Assembly (NCBI RefSeq): GCF_003726095.1
Contig: NZ_CP026031.1
Coordinates: 1,612,001 to 1,676,000, forward strand
Reading direction: 5' to 3'
From: Niallia circulans
Lineage (GTDB): Bacteria; Bacillota; Bacilli; Bacillales; Cytobacillaceae
DNA: 64,000 nt
Part shown: one piece after another, positions 9,072 to 17,848 of the stretch
How the letters are laid out: each line of letters starts with the position of its first letter
Position numbering within the stretch: the first letter of the stretch is position 1
Notes under the pieces: model-generated
Told to the model about the DNA's origin: nothing
The model's database searches: none
Seen by the model: only the letters and a program-made list of their open reading frames with translations
Translations under genes and position numbers: made by a program

Positions 9072-9947
9072 TTATGGAGCAAGGATGCCTAACCATGCAA
9101 AGATAATTGAAACAATGATAATTCCCATTAACAGCCAAGTTGTCTTTATTTTTTTACCAAGCAACCAGTAAATTAAGAAGGTAACACCAATGGGTAAGAG
9201 ACTAGGCATGATTCCATCTAAGATATCTTGTACTTTCGTCACTGCATCACCAGTACCAAATTTCAGGGGTACTTTTACAACAACCATTGTCGCAATCATT
9301 GACCCTATTGTCATTAAACCTAATATCGCTGTGGAATTTGTAATTCTCTCCATTAAACCGGACTTTTGAATTTTATCTAATAAACCTGCTCCTAGTTCAT
9401 AACCTTTCATCATTCCAAAATATCTCATTCCAAGTGCTGGGATATTGTATATCAGTAAAAAAAGAATGGCACCTAAAAGACTTCCATTTAAGGCTAGTGA
9501 TGCTCCAATTCCAGCTGCAATAATGCGAAGTGTTCCTAAGAAAATTGAATCTCCTATTCCTGACAATGGACCCATCAAACTTACTTTGACATTATTGATC
9601 GAATCGATATCAAAGTTTTTGGGATCCCTTGCTCTTTTTTCTTCCATTGCTGTTATAATACCTAATACTAACGTTGAAAAATAAACTGTAATATTAAAAA
9701 ATTCCATATGCCTTTGTAATGCCTTTGCTTTCTCTTCTTTGTTATTTTTATATAATTTTTCAATTATAGGTATCATGGAGGAGGCAAATCCCATATGGCC
9801 TTGTCTTACATAGTTCCAGGAGATTTCAAAAGGCAAAGATCTCCAAAAGACTTTCCTTAAGTCACTTTTAGTAATTGTCGTAGTTTCCAGCCCTGTCTTT
9901 TCACCAAGTCCTTTATTAGAAACATTGCTCCTATTAGAAGTCATCAT
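9072..9947 (-). CDS. PTS mannose-family EIID component
   Basis: 291 residues, mannose/fructose/sorbose family EIID. The N-terminal half has the conserved SWNYVRQGHMGFASSMIP and LMGPLSGIGDSIFLGT blocks; hydrophobic segments follow and end in a C-terminal helix. It partners EIIC to form the sugar channel that is phosphorylation-coupled. The start overlaps the EIIC stop by 14 bp, so the two are translationally coupled. Last gene of the operon. Confidence 0.92.
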   Translation of the reverse strand: MMTSNRSNVSNKGLGEKTGLETTTITKSDLRKVFWRSLPFEISWNYVRQGHMGFASSMIPIIEKLYKNNKEEKAKALQRHMEFFNITVYFSTLVLGIITAMEEKRARDPKNFDIDSINNVKVSLMGPLSGIGDSIFLGTLRIIAAGIGASLALNGSLLGAILFLLIYNIPALGMRYFGMMKGYELGAGLLDKIQKSGLMERITNSTAILGLMTIGSMIATMVVVKVPLKFGTGDAVTKVQDILDGIMPSLLPIGVTFLIYWLLGKKIKTTWLLMGIIIVSIIFAWLGILAP

Positions 9948-10710
9948 CCTCTACCTCCATTTCATTATTTCCGACAGCCATCTGTTTTTCACTCGTTTGA
10001 GACATAATGAAAACAATACAAACAGCTAATATAGCTACAGCAAGAACAGGCAAATTGAGATAAGCTGTTAGGATAAGACCTATGAATAAAAACGGAACAA
10101 TTTTTTTATTCAAAATCATCCGAAGCAGAATGGCGAAACCAAGCGCAGGCAGAATTCCCGCCGAAATAGATAGTCCATCTTGAATAAAGGTTGGAATCAT
10201 ATTTAAAACATTTTCCATTACATTCGATCCTAAATAGAATGAAAGCGTGGTCAAAATTGCTAAAGGAAGATACATTCCAAATATACCACCATACCAGTGC
10301 ATTCTGCTTACCCCTTTAAGATCTCCTGCAGCCGCATACTTATCTGCCTTATTTGCAAATAATGGAACAATAGCGATAAAAAGAAAGTTGCGGAGCATCA
10401 TAACAAGCATAGCGATCGGCAAACCTAATGCGACTGCCATCCCGGCATCTTTATCCCCAATAATGGCAAAAGCAGTACCGAGAACACTCCCCGAAACGAC
10501 TTCAGGAGGAAGTGCTGCTCCAACACCAACGGCCCCCATAAACGCTAGCTCCAGAGTGGCACCAATTATACATCCAGCTTCTAAATTCCCTAAAGCCAAT
10601 CCTACAAGTGGTCCTAAAACGATCGGTCGTGTTTGTAATGTTTTTCCTGTAAAATAATCACTATATCCAAAACATGCAATGAGAAATATTAATATAACCT
10701 CTAACACCAT
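9934..10710 (-). CDS. PTS mannose-family EIIC component
   Basis: 258 residues, highly hydrophobic, with the family's GPLVGLALGNLEAGCIIGATLELAFMG block (residues about 32-58, quoted in part: GPLVGLALG, LELAFMG). It forms the membrane transport domain with EIID. The ribosome site is GGAGGG. It is separated from EIIB by a 90-bp gap that contains a 17-bp hairpin. Confidence 0.92.
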   Translation of the reverse strand: MVLEVILIFLIACFGYSDYFTGKTLQTRPIVLGPLVGLALGNLEAGCIIGATLELAFMGAVGVGAALPPEVVSGSVLGTAFAIIGDKDAGMAVALGLPIAMLVMMLRNFLFIAIVPLFANKADKYAAAGDLKGVSRMHWYGGIFGMYLPLAILTTLSFYLGSNVMENVLNMIPTFIQDGLSISAGILPALGFAILLRMILNKKIVPFLFIGLILTAYLNLPVLAVAILAVCIVFIMSQTSEKQMAVGNNEMEVEDDDF

Positions 10711-10760
10711 TTATCCCTCCTTATTAATTCTTATAAAAAACACTCAGGAAACAAAATGCT

Positions 10761-10800
10761 TGCATATAAAAAAGGGTAGGAACACCCTTTTTTATATGCA
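10761..10800 (-). terminator. intra-operon hairpin between EIIB and EIIC
   Basis: Perfect 17-bp stem (10761-10777 with 10784-10800), 6-nt loop, touching the EIIB stop codon. The stem ends with a run of T inside it. It could terminate part of the transcripts or protect the upstream mRNA. Confidence 0.7.
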
Positions 10801-11271
10801 TTACAGTACATTTTTGGCCAAAATTTTCTTATCATTAGGAATTTGTCTTATCTCAATTTCCACATTTCGCATCAACATTTCTTTCAGTAATTGTTCTTCC
10901 TCTGGTAGAACATTAATTGCTTTCGAAACATTTCTTGATCCTTCTTTTGCCTTTATTCCACCTAAATTAATTTGCTTTATTTCTGGAATGGCTTCCGATA
11001 ACTTAGCGGCATCTGCAATAGATTCAACAACAATAAATAATTTATATTTATCGGTTGCTCCGCTTTGAATTGCTTTAATCGAATCCTCGATATTTTTTAT
11101 GACTAATTTAACATTAGCCGGTTTAGCTAACTTCATTGTTGTTTTTTTTAGGTCATTTTTCATTAGTTCATCATTGGCAATTAAAATGCAATCTGCACCG
11201 AGCATTGATGTCCAAGAAACAGCAACTTGTCCATGTAATAAACGATGATCCACTCTCGTTAATAAAATCAT
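10801..11271 (-). CDS. PTS mannose-family EIIB component
   Basis: 156 residues, EIIB of the mannose/sorbose family. Phospho-His is the His in VDHRLLHGQV near the N-terminus. It takes phosphate from EIIA and gives it to the sugar during entry through EIIC/EIID. It lies 15 bp after the EIIA stop, so both are co-transcribed. Confidence 0.93.
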   Translation of the reverse strand: MILLTRVDHRLLHGQVAVSWTSMLGADCILIANDELMKNDLKKTTMKLAKPANVKLVIKNIEDSIKAIQSGATDKYKLFIVVESIADAAKLSEAIPEIKQINLGGIKAKEGSRNVSKAINVLPEEEQLLKEMLMRNVEIEIRQIPNDKKILAKNVL

Positions 11272-11286
11272 AACCTTCCCTCATTT

Positions 11287-11715
11287 CTAAAACTCATCAT
11301 CTATATTTTGAGAATCTTCTAGGATTTTATTGCATAAACAAATAGATTCCTTGGATTCATCTATTGATTCAACAATAATTTGTCCTGTATCCTTTTCTTC
11401 AAATTGTCTTGATAATAGGGTAATTAATAATCCTAAATTAAGTCCTGATACTACGAAGACTTTCTTATCCATTCTATTAACATAATTCATAAATTCATTG
11501 TTAACACTCCCCCCTAAGAGATCGGTTACAACAATTAATTCATCTTCTGGTTTTAAGTTTTCTAGAATGAAAGATATTTCTTTGTTCAAGTCAAAATCTT
11601 CTGTCATATATGCACAAAGAAACTCTACATTGGGCTGATCACCCATGATTAACCTCAATGAACCGTAAATTCCTTCTGCAAAATTGGCGTGCGAGGCTAA
11701 TAAAAATCTCCTCAA
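11287..11715 (-). CDS. PTS mannose-family EIIA component
   Basis: EIIA-Man fold, 142 residues. The start is taken as TTG 11715 because AAGGAGG stands 6 bases upstream and the family's N-terminus begins here (RRFLLASHANFAEGI, with the phospho-His at about residue 8); the longer frame to 11757 lacks a site. Conserved VVTDLLGGSVNN follows. It accepts phosphate from HPr. Confidence 0.88.
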   Translation of the reverse strand: MRRFLLASHANFAEGIYGSLRLIMGDQPNVEFLCAYMTEDFDLNKEISFILENLKPEDELIVVTDLLGGSVNNEFMNYVNRMDKKVFVVSGLNLGLLITLLSRQFEEKDTGQIIVESIDESKESICLCNKILEDSQNIDDEF

Positions 11716-11780
11716 ATAGATTACCTCCTTCTCAAGCTGACATACTGATTTATTCAATAATAGTTTTCTAGAAAACTATC

Positions 11781-12761
11781 TTAATATTCAACTTTCCACA
11801 TATATCTACGGGTCATATAATCATTTTTAGTAGCATAAGATAGTTGTCTTAGATATACATTATTTAAAATAGGGGAAAATAAAATATGGTTGAAATATTC
11901 AGAAACCGAGTCCTTTATTCTATTAATTCCTAATTCTTTAGCATCAAGGACATATACTTTTTCTCCACCATATCTCTTTAAAAACTTAATTACTCTTTCA
12001 TCTGCAGAACGCACTCTGCCCTCAGAGGCTAATAAAAATACCGAAGTGTTTTTATCAATAGTTTCAAACGGCCCATGAAAAAATTCACAGCTATTTACAG
12101 TAGGGGAATCCTTTTGCACCATTTCCATTAGATTGCATATAGAGAATATATATGCAGATCCCATTGCTGGACCGCTCGCCATAACGTGAATACTTTGTTC
12201 GTTTTTGTTTTGTTCCGCCCAAGCTTTTGCCAGTGGAGTTGTATATTCCACAGCATCTCTATAAATAGTATCTACTATTTCAAAGCCTTCCATCGCATCA
12301 TCGTATCCTTCATAATTTTCCAATAAATGCAATAATGTGATAGCAATCTGTAAACCGAAACTGGAATTGACCCTCTCTGTTTTACTTGAATCAATCGCAA
12401 TACTCTCATATTGGATGTTATATTCACATGTTTCTGTCAATCCAGATGGTTCAACATATAATCCAATTGTTGTAGCACCAAGTTCTTTTGCCACTCTAGC
12501 AGCCTCTATTGTTTCAGGAGTTCCTCTCATTGAACATAGTACTGCTAATGTATCCTGACCACAAAACTTTGGCGGAGCATAAACAAATTCATTACTGGAA
12601 AACATTTGTGATCGAATGGTTGTTGATTCTCTATCCATAAAATATTGTGCTGGATAAAACCCACCATTAGATCCACCCGCTGCAATCCATACAACATTTT
12701 TAATTCCACCATTTTCTTTTTTCTTCTCTAAAATCTCTACTAAAATTTCGTTAACATTCAT
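11781..12761 (-). CDS. SIS-domain amine-sugar deglycase (FrlB/GfrE-like)
   Basis: 326 residues from ATG 12761 (AAAGGAG upstream), the length of FrlB. Two SIS folds: AAGGSNGGFYPAQYF near residue 25 and MASGPAMGSAYIFS near 200, with the sugar-phosphate binding serines. FrlB-type enzymes cleave 6-phospho-fructoselysine or related Amadori products into glucose 6-phosphate and an amino acid. It is first in the operon, followed by EIIA, EIIB, EIIC and EIID, an arrangement known from fructoselysine/glucoselysine systems. The exact substrate is inferred. Confidence 0.8.
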   Translation of the reverse strand: MNVNEILVEILEKKKENGGIKNVVWIAAGGSNGGFYPAQYFMDRESTTIRSQMFSSNEFVYAPPKFCGQDTLAVLCSMRGTPETIEAARVAKELGATTIGLYVEPSGLTETCEYNIQYESIAIDSSKTERVNSSFGLQIAITLLHLLENYEGYDDAMEGFEIVDTIYRDAVEYTTPLAKAWAEQNKNEQSIHVMASGPAMGSAYIFSICNLMEMVQKDSPTVNSCEFFHGPFETIDKNTSVFLLASEGRVRSADERVIKFLKRYGGEKVYVLDAKELGINRIKDSVSEYFNHILFSPILNNVYLRQLSYATKNDYMTRRYMWKVEY

Positions 12762-12855
12762 TTTAACAATCTCCTTTTTATTTTGTGATGTCCTATGATG
12801 TCTGCCTAAGGACAAGATCATAATAGCATATACTTTCCTCCATGTAAACATATTT

Positions 12856-12884
12856 TAGATATATCTACATACAAGTTTTATCAA
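12856..12884 (-). promoter_or_regulatory. promoter and operator of the deglycase-PTS operon
   Basis: Minus strand: TTGATA (12884-12879), 17-base spacer, TATCTA (12861-12856). ACTTGTATG lies in the spacer at 12876-12868, at the same distance from the -35 box as in the divergent promoter. Confidence 0.55.
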
Positions 12885-12966
12885 AGTAACTGTTTTCATT
12901 TTGTTTCACCCTGATATACTCTTCTATAATTAGATACAACATCATACAACTTTAGAAATATCTCAT

Positions 12967-12995
12967 TTGCACTTGTATGCATTTTTAGGTATTAT
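12967..12995 (+). promoter_or_regulatory. promoter and operator of the gntR-type regulator gene
   Basis: TTGCAC (12967-12972), 17-base spacer, TATTAT (12990-12995). ACTTGTATG at 12971-12979 overlaps the -35 box and is the inverted copy of the site at 12868-12876. Confidence 0.55.
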
Positions 12996-13024
12996 ATAAC
13001 TAAAATTGTTAGTGAGGCATTCAT

Positions 13025-13750
13025 ATGGAAAATTTAAATATAACTAGTAGTAAACCACTTTACCACCAATTAGCGGAAACAATTAGAAAAGATATTTATG
13101 AGGGGAAATTTAAACAAGATGAGCGTATTCCTTCAGAATTCGAATTAAGTGAAATGTACGAAATAAGTAGAAGCACTGTAAGAAAAGCCATTTCAATTTT
13201 AGTAGAAGAAGATTTACTTGTTAAAATACATGGGAAAGGTACATTTGTAGCTGCCCCCATGCTCGAACAAAATAATCGAGTTTTTATGAGTTTTACTAGC
13301 AACGTGGAGACACTTGGAAAAACTTTAACAACTAAAACACAAAAAGTTTATTATCGTAAAGCTACGGAACAAGAAATAGAATTCTTTAATCTAACAGAAC
13401 CAGAAGATATTTTAATTATCGAAAGACTCCGGATTGTGGATAATTTACCGATTGGAATTGAAACAGTGTTTTTCACCAAAAAGTTTGATTCATTAAAAGA
13501 TGAAAATTTGAATGGATCCCTTTATGCTGTTTTAGAAGATAAGTACAGTATCACCCCTTATACAGGCAGCAAGACAATCGAAATTTGTTATGCAACATTA
13601 GAAGAATCTAACTTATTAGATATACCTCGGGGCTCTGCTCTCATGTTGGTAAAAGATAAGGTTTATGACACACACAACAATCCCTTGCATATTTCCAAAC
13701 AAGTTTTGCGTGGAGATAAATTTAAGTATGCAATAAAAAAAGACAATTGA
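13025..13750 (+). CDS. GntR/HutC-family transcriptional regulator
   Basis: 241 residues. An N-terminal winged helix (about 8-75; PLYHQLAETIRKDI, ISRSTVRKAISILVEE, HGKGTFV) and a C-terminal UTRA effector domain (about 95-235). It resembles FrlR. It is divergent from the deglycase-PTS operon, with matching CTTGTATG sites in both promoters. It is expected to repress the operon and itself until a phosphorylated sugar-amine is bound. Confidence 0.9.
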   Translation: MENLNITSSKPLYHQLAETIRKDIYEGKFKQDERIPSEFELSEMYEISRSTVRKAISILVEEDLLVKIHGKGTFVAAPMLEQNNRVFMSFTSNVETLGKTLTTKTQKVYYRKATEQEIEFFNLTEPEDILIIERLRIVDNLPIGIETVFFTKKFDSLKDENLNGSLYAVLEDKYSITPYTGSKTIEICYATLEESNLLDIPRGSALMLVKDKVYDTHNNPLHISKQVLRGDKFKYAIKKDN

Positions 13751-13900
13751 TTTTCTAATGGTTGCAGGATAAGGTTTTTAATGTTTAACCTCCCAAAATA
13801 TAATCAAGTCCATTTCTATCATTAAAAATCTGGATTTGAAAATCGTTTATTCAGTCTGCGGGTGATCACCACAAACCTTTTTTACTTAAAATTAATAAAA

Positions 13901-13947
13901 CCTCGAACAATCACACGAACTTATCTTGTACGTATAATTGTTCGGGG
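13901..13947. repeat. palindromic intergenic repeat, copy 1
   Basis: CCTCGAACAAT (13901-13911) pairs with ATTGTTCGGGG (13937-13947). It shares the core CGAACAAT..TATAATTGTTCGGG with hairpins at 42464-42513 and 54869-54919. It may also terminate the regulator gene and dfrA from both sides. Confidence 0.65.
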
Positions 13948-14032
13948 TTAATTAGTTAAAAAACACTTAAGTTCATTCTTCTCAACTTTATCGCTAGTTA
14001 GGATACTTATGTCCTTGTCTTTCTATCCCTTA

Positions 14033-14521
14033 TCACACTCTCTCATAAACTAAAAAAGTATGCGGATAAATATTTTGCTCATCAACTTCCCCTTTTTTTT
14101 CACTTACCAGCTTCCATTTCTGCCAATTTAATGCCGGAAAAAAGGTATCTCCTGCAAAATTATGATCAATTTGTGTTATATACAATCTGTCTGTTTTCTT
14201 AATTGTTTCTGCAAAAAGCTCTGCACCGCCAATGATAAAGATCTCCTCAGCCTGTTTCTCTTTGCTCCACTCATAAAATTCTTGAACAGAATGGAGGATT
14301 GTGCAGTCTTCACACTGATACGCAGGATTTCTCGTAATAATTACATTTTCACGATTAGGCAAATTTCTGCCGATTGAATCCCTTGTCTTTCTACCCATTA
14401 CGATTGGATGCCCAGTTGTTACTCTTTTGAAATACTTCAAATCATTCGGTAAATGCCAAGGTAATTGATTATTTACTCCTATTACATTATTACGATCCAT
14501 AGCAACAATTAAAGAAATCAT
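14033..14521 (-). CDS. dfrA: dihydrofolate reductase
   Basis: 162 residues, chromosomal bacterial [32 protein letters not shown] with the active-site acidic residue (Asp of PND), [10 protein letters not shown] for NADPH and [11 protein letters not shown]. It reduces dihydrofolate made by ThyA. The start overlaps the thyA stop by 4 bp (ATGA type), so they form one operon. Confidence 0.96.
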   Translation of the reverse strand: MISLIVAMDRNNVIGVNNQLPWHLPNDLKYFKRVTTGHPIVMGRKTRDSIGRNLPNRENVIITRNPAYQCEDCTILHSVQEFYEWSKEKQAEEIFIIGGAELFAETIKKTDRLYITQIDHNFAGDTFFPALNWQKWKLVSEKKGEVDEQNIYPHTFLVYERV

Positions 14522-15312
14522 ACACTTACTGCTCCTTTAATATGAGGATGTGCTTCATAATTGATAATTTCAAAATCATCAAACTCAAAAGAGAAGATAT
14601 CTTTTACATTTCGGTTAATTTTTAACTGTGGTAACGGCTTAGGATCTCTCGTAAGCTGCAGCTTTACTTGCTCAATATGGTTCGTATAAATATGCACGTC
14701 ACCAAAAGAATGTACAAAGTCTCCTACCTCTAAATCACAAACTTGTGCAATCATATGTGTTAGTAATGCGTAGGAAGCTATATTAAAAGGCACTCCTAGA
14801 AATACATCTGCTGATCGCTGATACAATTGACAAGATAATTTGCCATCTGCTACATAAAATTGAAATAAACAATGGCAAGGTGGCAATGCCATTTTCTCAA
14901 TATCACCTACATTCCATGCACTTACAATTAATCTTCTGGAATCAGGATTTGTTTTGATGGCATGAATCAATTCTGAAATTTGGTCAATTGTGTTTCCTTC
15001 TCTAGTCGTCCATGAACGCCACTGATGACCATAAACAGGACCTAAATTCCCTTTTTCATCTGCCCATTCATTCCAAATTCGAACATTATTATCTTGTAAG
15101 TATTTCACGTTAGTATCACCCTTTAAAAACCAAAGTAATTCATGGATAATCGAACGTAAATGGAGTTTTTTTGTCGTAATTAAAGGAAAACCTTCGGAAA
15201 GATTGAAGCGCATTTGATATCCGAACGTACTAATAGTTCCGGTTCCTGTACGATCTTCTTTTTTTACACCATTTGTTAAAATATGTTCACAAAGATCTAA
15301 ATATTGTCTCAT
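14518..15312 (-). CDS. thyA: thymidylate synthase
   Basis: 264 residues, classical ThyA (E. coli type). It methylates dUMP to dTMP with methylene-tetrahydrofolate. Active-site Cys lies in [12 protein letters not shown]; also [29 protein letters not shown] and the C-terminal [10 protein letters not shown]. First gene of the thyA-dfrA pair, as in Bacillus subtilis (thyB-dfrA). Confidence 0.97.
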   Translation of the reverse strand: MRQYLDLCEHILTNGVKKEDRTGTGTISTFGYQMRFNLSEGFPLITTKKLHLRSIIHELLWFLKGDTNVKYLQDNNVRIWNEWADEKGNLGPVYGHQWRSWTTREGNTIDQISELIHAIKTNPDSRRLIVSAWNVGDIEKMALPPCHCLFQFYVADGKLSCQLYQRSADVFLGVPFNIASYALLTHMIAQVCDLEVGDFVHSFGDVHIYTNHIEQVKLQLTRDPKPLPQLKINRNVKDIFSFEFDDFEIINYEAHPHIKGAVSV

Positions 15313-15342
15313 TATTAAAACACCCTTTTTTTGTTAATCAAG

Positions 15343-16050
15343 CTATTTAATAGAAGCGATATAATGATATGTTTTTGGAGCAGATTCAAAAAGTTTTTCC
15401 TTGTCTGTTCCGCCAACATAAAACATAGCAAATGTTTCGGCGAAATATTCTTCCGCATACTGAAGAAAATATTGTCTAGTTGGAAATAGACTCCTTTTTT
15501 CTTCATTCCATATTGCCTTATAACGTTCTGATTTACTTGCATTTTTTAAAATTTTATAGTCAATAGAATGAGCTAATTCATGATACTCTAAATTAACTGA
15601 ACTATGACCTTTTCCTTTTTCGCTTGCACCAATCTTCACTAGCACAACCTTGCCTCCACCAATACCAGGTACATCATCCCATGTTTTTTGGGAGTTGTAA
15701 CCTCTAGGAATAATACCGGCAAATTTCTGCGCCGTTTTATTATCTGTTAATTTACCTGTAAACAATTTCACCTTTATTCCACTAGATTGTATCTTATTTA
15801 ATAGAGTAGGTGGTAACTTATTTAATCTTTCAATAATAGTAGCTGCTTCTGCTTGGTCAAAATGTGCATCAGGCAGTAAAATAATATTCCCTAAATTTTC
15901 TTTTGCCTCGGTGGAAAGATGTGCTTTAATAACTGTTAGATCAGACAGGTTTTTTAAGCATATTTCATTATTAGGAAGCTGTGAGTTTCCCATAAGAATA
16001 CTGGTTGCTGCTATCATTCCTACTGGTGCCAATCTTTTGAGCCATCTCAT
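15343..16050 (-). CDS. secreted anthrax-lethal-factor-like (ATLF) metalloprotease
   Basis: 235 residues. The N-terminus (RWLKRLAPVGMIAATSILMG) looks like a signal or anchor sequence. The zinc motif HELAH (YHELAHSIDY) lies near residue 155, and YAEEYFAETFAMFY, which supplies the glutamate ligand, near 215. This pair is characteristic of the ATLF/lethal-factor-type gluzincin domain found as a stand-alone protein in many Bacilli. Natural substrates are unknown. It lies 30 bp upstream of thyA on the same strand but has its own extended -10 (TGCTATAAT near 16135) and a separate terminator before it. Confidence 0.78.
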   Translation of the reverse strand: MRWLKRLAPVGMIAATSILMGNSQLPNNEICLKNLSDLTVIKAHLSTEAKENLGNIILLPDAHFDQAEAATIIERLNKLPPTLLNKIQSSGIKVKLFTGKLTDNKTAQKFAGIIPRGYNSQKTWDDVPGIGGGKVVLVKIGASEKGKGHSSVNLEYHELAHSIDYKILKNASKSERYKAIWNEEKRSLFPTRQYFLQYAEEYFAETFAMFYVGGTDKEKLFESAPKTYHYIASIK

Positions 16051-16192
16051 CCTTCTTCCTCCCCAATAAACTGATTGCGCTTCCTGCCCATTACTTATTT
16101 AACGGATAAGAATAATACTAGTCTATTAAAATTATAGCATGGGGAGTCAACGCAAAATACTAGTTAATATTGGGTGATAACTCCTAAAAAAA

Positions 16193-16249
16193 TCCAAAAG
16201 AATGAAACATAGAGAAATCAATGCATACTTCTATGTTCATTCTTTTGGA
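16193..16249 (-). terminator. terminator at the end of the Ter operon
   Basis: TCCAAAAGAATG..CATAGAG pairs with the CTATGTTCATTCTTTTGGA arm; on the minus strand TTTTTTT follows. It separates the terD gene from the ATLF protease gene. Confidence 0.8.
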
Positions 16250-16300
16250 CATATGTCAGCGAGATGTAAAATCAAGAAAAAGTTTTACTAATTTCCCTCA

Positions 16301-16879
16301 TTAAACCTCTAAACCATAATTCCGACATAGAGCAGCAAGTCCTCCAGAAAAGCCGCTGCCAACAGCGTTAAATTTCCATTCTCCGCCGTGTTTATAAAGT
16401 TCGCATACTATCACAGCTGTTTCAACTGAAAAATCTTCCCCTAGATCAAAGCGTAATATTTCCATGTTGTTATCTTCATTTACAACACGAACAAAGGCAT
16501 TGGACACTTGTCCGAAATTTTGCCTTCTTGCTTCAGCATCATGGATGGTTACCGCAATCCCAATTTTGCTTACATGTGCAGGGATTTTTGTGAAATCAAT
16601 AATAATTTGCTCGTCATCCCCATCGCCTTCTCCTGTGCGGTTATCACCTGTATGTTCCACACCGCCGCTAGGATGAACAAGATTATTATAGAAGATAAAA
16701 TCTACATCATTTATTACTTTCCCATTGTCATCGGCCATAAAAGCCGATGCATCTAAGTCAAAGCCAGCCCCACCATCATATTGGTTGATATCCCAGCCTA
16801 ATCCAATAATTGCTCTAGTTAATCCTGGATTTGTTTTAGTTAAATCAATACGTTGGCCTTTAGAAAGATTAATACTCAA
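16301..16879 (-). CDS. TerD family protein (tellurite resistance/stress)
   Basis: 192 residues, whole-length TerD fold. Conserved: [16 protein letters not shown] at the start, [32 protein letters not shown] (calcium-binding acidic loop) and the C-terminal [12 protein letters not shown]. TerD proteins bind calcium and act in stress and tellurite tolerance; the exact activity is unknown. Last gene of the Ter island on this strand, 61 bp after another TerD. Confidence 0.92.
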   Translation of the reverse strand: MSINLSKGQRIDLTKTNPGLTRAIIGLGWDINQYDGGAGFDLDASAFMADDNGKVINDVDFIFYNNLVHPSGGVEHTGDNRTGEGDGDDEQIIIDFTKIPAHVSKIGIAVTIHDAEARRQNFGQVSNAFVRVVNEDNNMEILRFDLGEDFSVETAVIVCELYKHGGEWKFNAVGSGFSGGLAALCRNYGLEV

Positions 16880-16940
16880 TTTCTATTCCTCCCTCGTTGA
16901 ATAATAGATGGATTGTAAAAATTCGATTGCTATAGTCCGA

Positions 16941-17552
16941 TCATGAAAATGATTTAACCACATCTCCTAAACTACCTGCATTTGTACCTGTGCCAACAGC
17001 TGCAAACTTCCAATCCTGTCCATGTCTATATAACTCCCCAGCGATTAAACTCGTTTTCCCAGCATAATCATCTGATAAATTGTAGTGAATAAGTGATTGG
17101 TTCGTCAATGGGTTAATAATTCGAATAAAGGCATTTTGTATCATCCCAAAATCTTGTCTTCTCTTTACTGCATCATAAATATTCACAACAAAAATGAGTT
17201 TTTGTATATGTGCAGGAACTTTACTTAAATCAACGCGGATTTGTTCATCATCTCCATCCCCATCACCTGTTAGATTGTCACCTGAATGGATTACACTGCC
17301 ATCGCGACTTTTTAAATTCCCAAAATAAATAACATCACTATTCGCTTGAACTTTACCTTGTTCATTTACCATGATTACAGATGCATCACAGTCAATACTT
17401 GCTGCCTGTCCTCCACCAAAAAGAGAACCGAATAAGCCCCCACCCTTGTTTTGTTGAACAGGATCCCAACCAAGTCCAATTAAAATTTTACTTAATCCAG
17501 GATTCCCTTTTGTTAAATCAACTCTCTGACCTTTTTGTAAATTAATCGCCAT
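16941..17552 (-). CDS. TerD family protein with glycine-rich insert
   Basis: 203 residues from ATG 17552 (GGAG nine bases upstream). It has the TerD core ([43 protein letters not shown]) but after GLGWDP there is a glycine-rich insert (GGGLFGSLFGGGQ) that the other two copies lack. This form resembles Bacillus subtilis YceC. Role as for TerD: calcium-binding stress protein, biochemical role unknown. Follows telA after a 290-bp gap holding a perfect 13-bp hairpin. Confidence 0.9.
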   Translation of the reverse strand: MAINLQKGQRVDLTKGNPGLSKILIGLGWDPVQQNKGGGLFGSLFGGGQAASIDCDASVIMVNEQGKVQANSDVIYFGNLKSRDGSVIHSGDNLTGDGDGDDEQIRVDLSKVPAHIQKLIFVVNIYDAVKRRQDFGMIQNAFIRIINPLTNQSLIHYNLSDDYAGKTSLIAGELYRHGQDWKFAAVGTGTNAGSLGDVVKSFS

Positions 17553-17728
17553 TATTCCCAACTCCTATGTATGATATAATTTCATTTTTTATAAAGTCCT
17601 CTTTTTAAAATAGAGCTATTACTCATTTTCATAGAATATTAACTTTAGAAGGCCCTCGATTAATATTTATCTATTATCTTATGATAAGGGTAATAAATTA
17701 GGATGATACTTATTTAAGAGTAGCTAAC

Positions 17729-17772
17729 GGATTTATTTTCCCGGACGATCAGTCGTATCGGAAAATAAATCC
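17729..17772 (-). promoter_or_regulatory. 13-bp perfect hairpin between telA and terD
   Basis: GGATTTATTTTCC (17729-17741) pairs with GGAAAATAAATCC (17760-17772), loop 18 nt. No T run follows on the minus strand, so it is more likely an mRNA processing or stability element than a full terminator. Confidence 0.5.
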
Positions 17773-17848
17773 ATTTGAACTCTTTCATGCTGTTAACACT
17801 AACCACAATTCATAAAAAGTGATTAAAAATATCTATCCCTTATACCAT

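Noticed and set aside
12885..12898. Catabolite-responsive element upstream of the PTS operon
   Set aside because: TGAAAACAGTTACT deviates at key positions of the cre consensus; too weak to call.
15315..15542. 75-codon minus-strand frame overlapping the ATLF protease
   Set aside because: Alternative frame of the protease gene; no start signal of its own.
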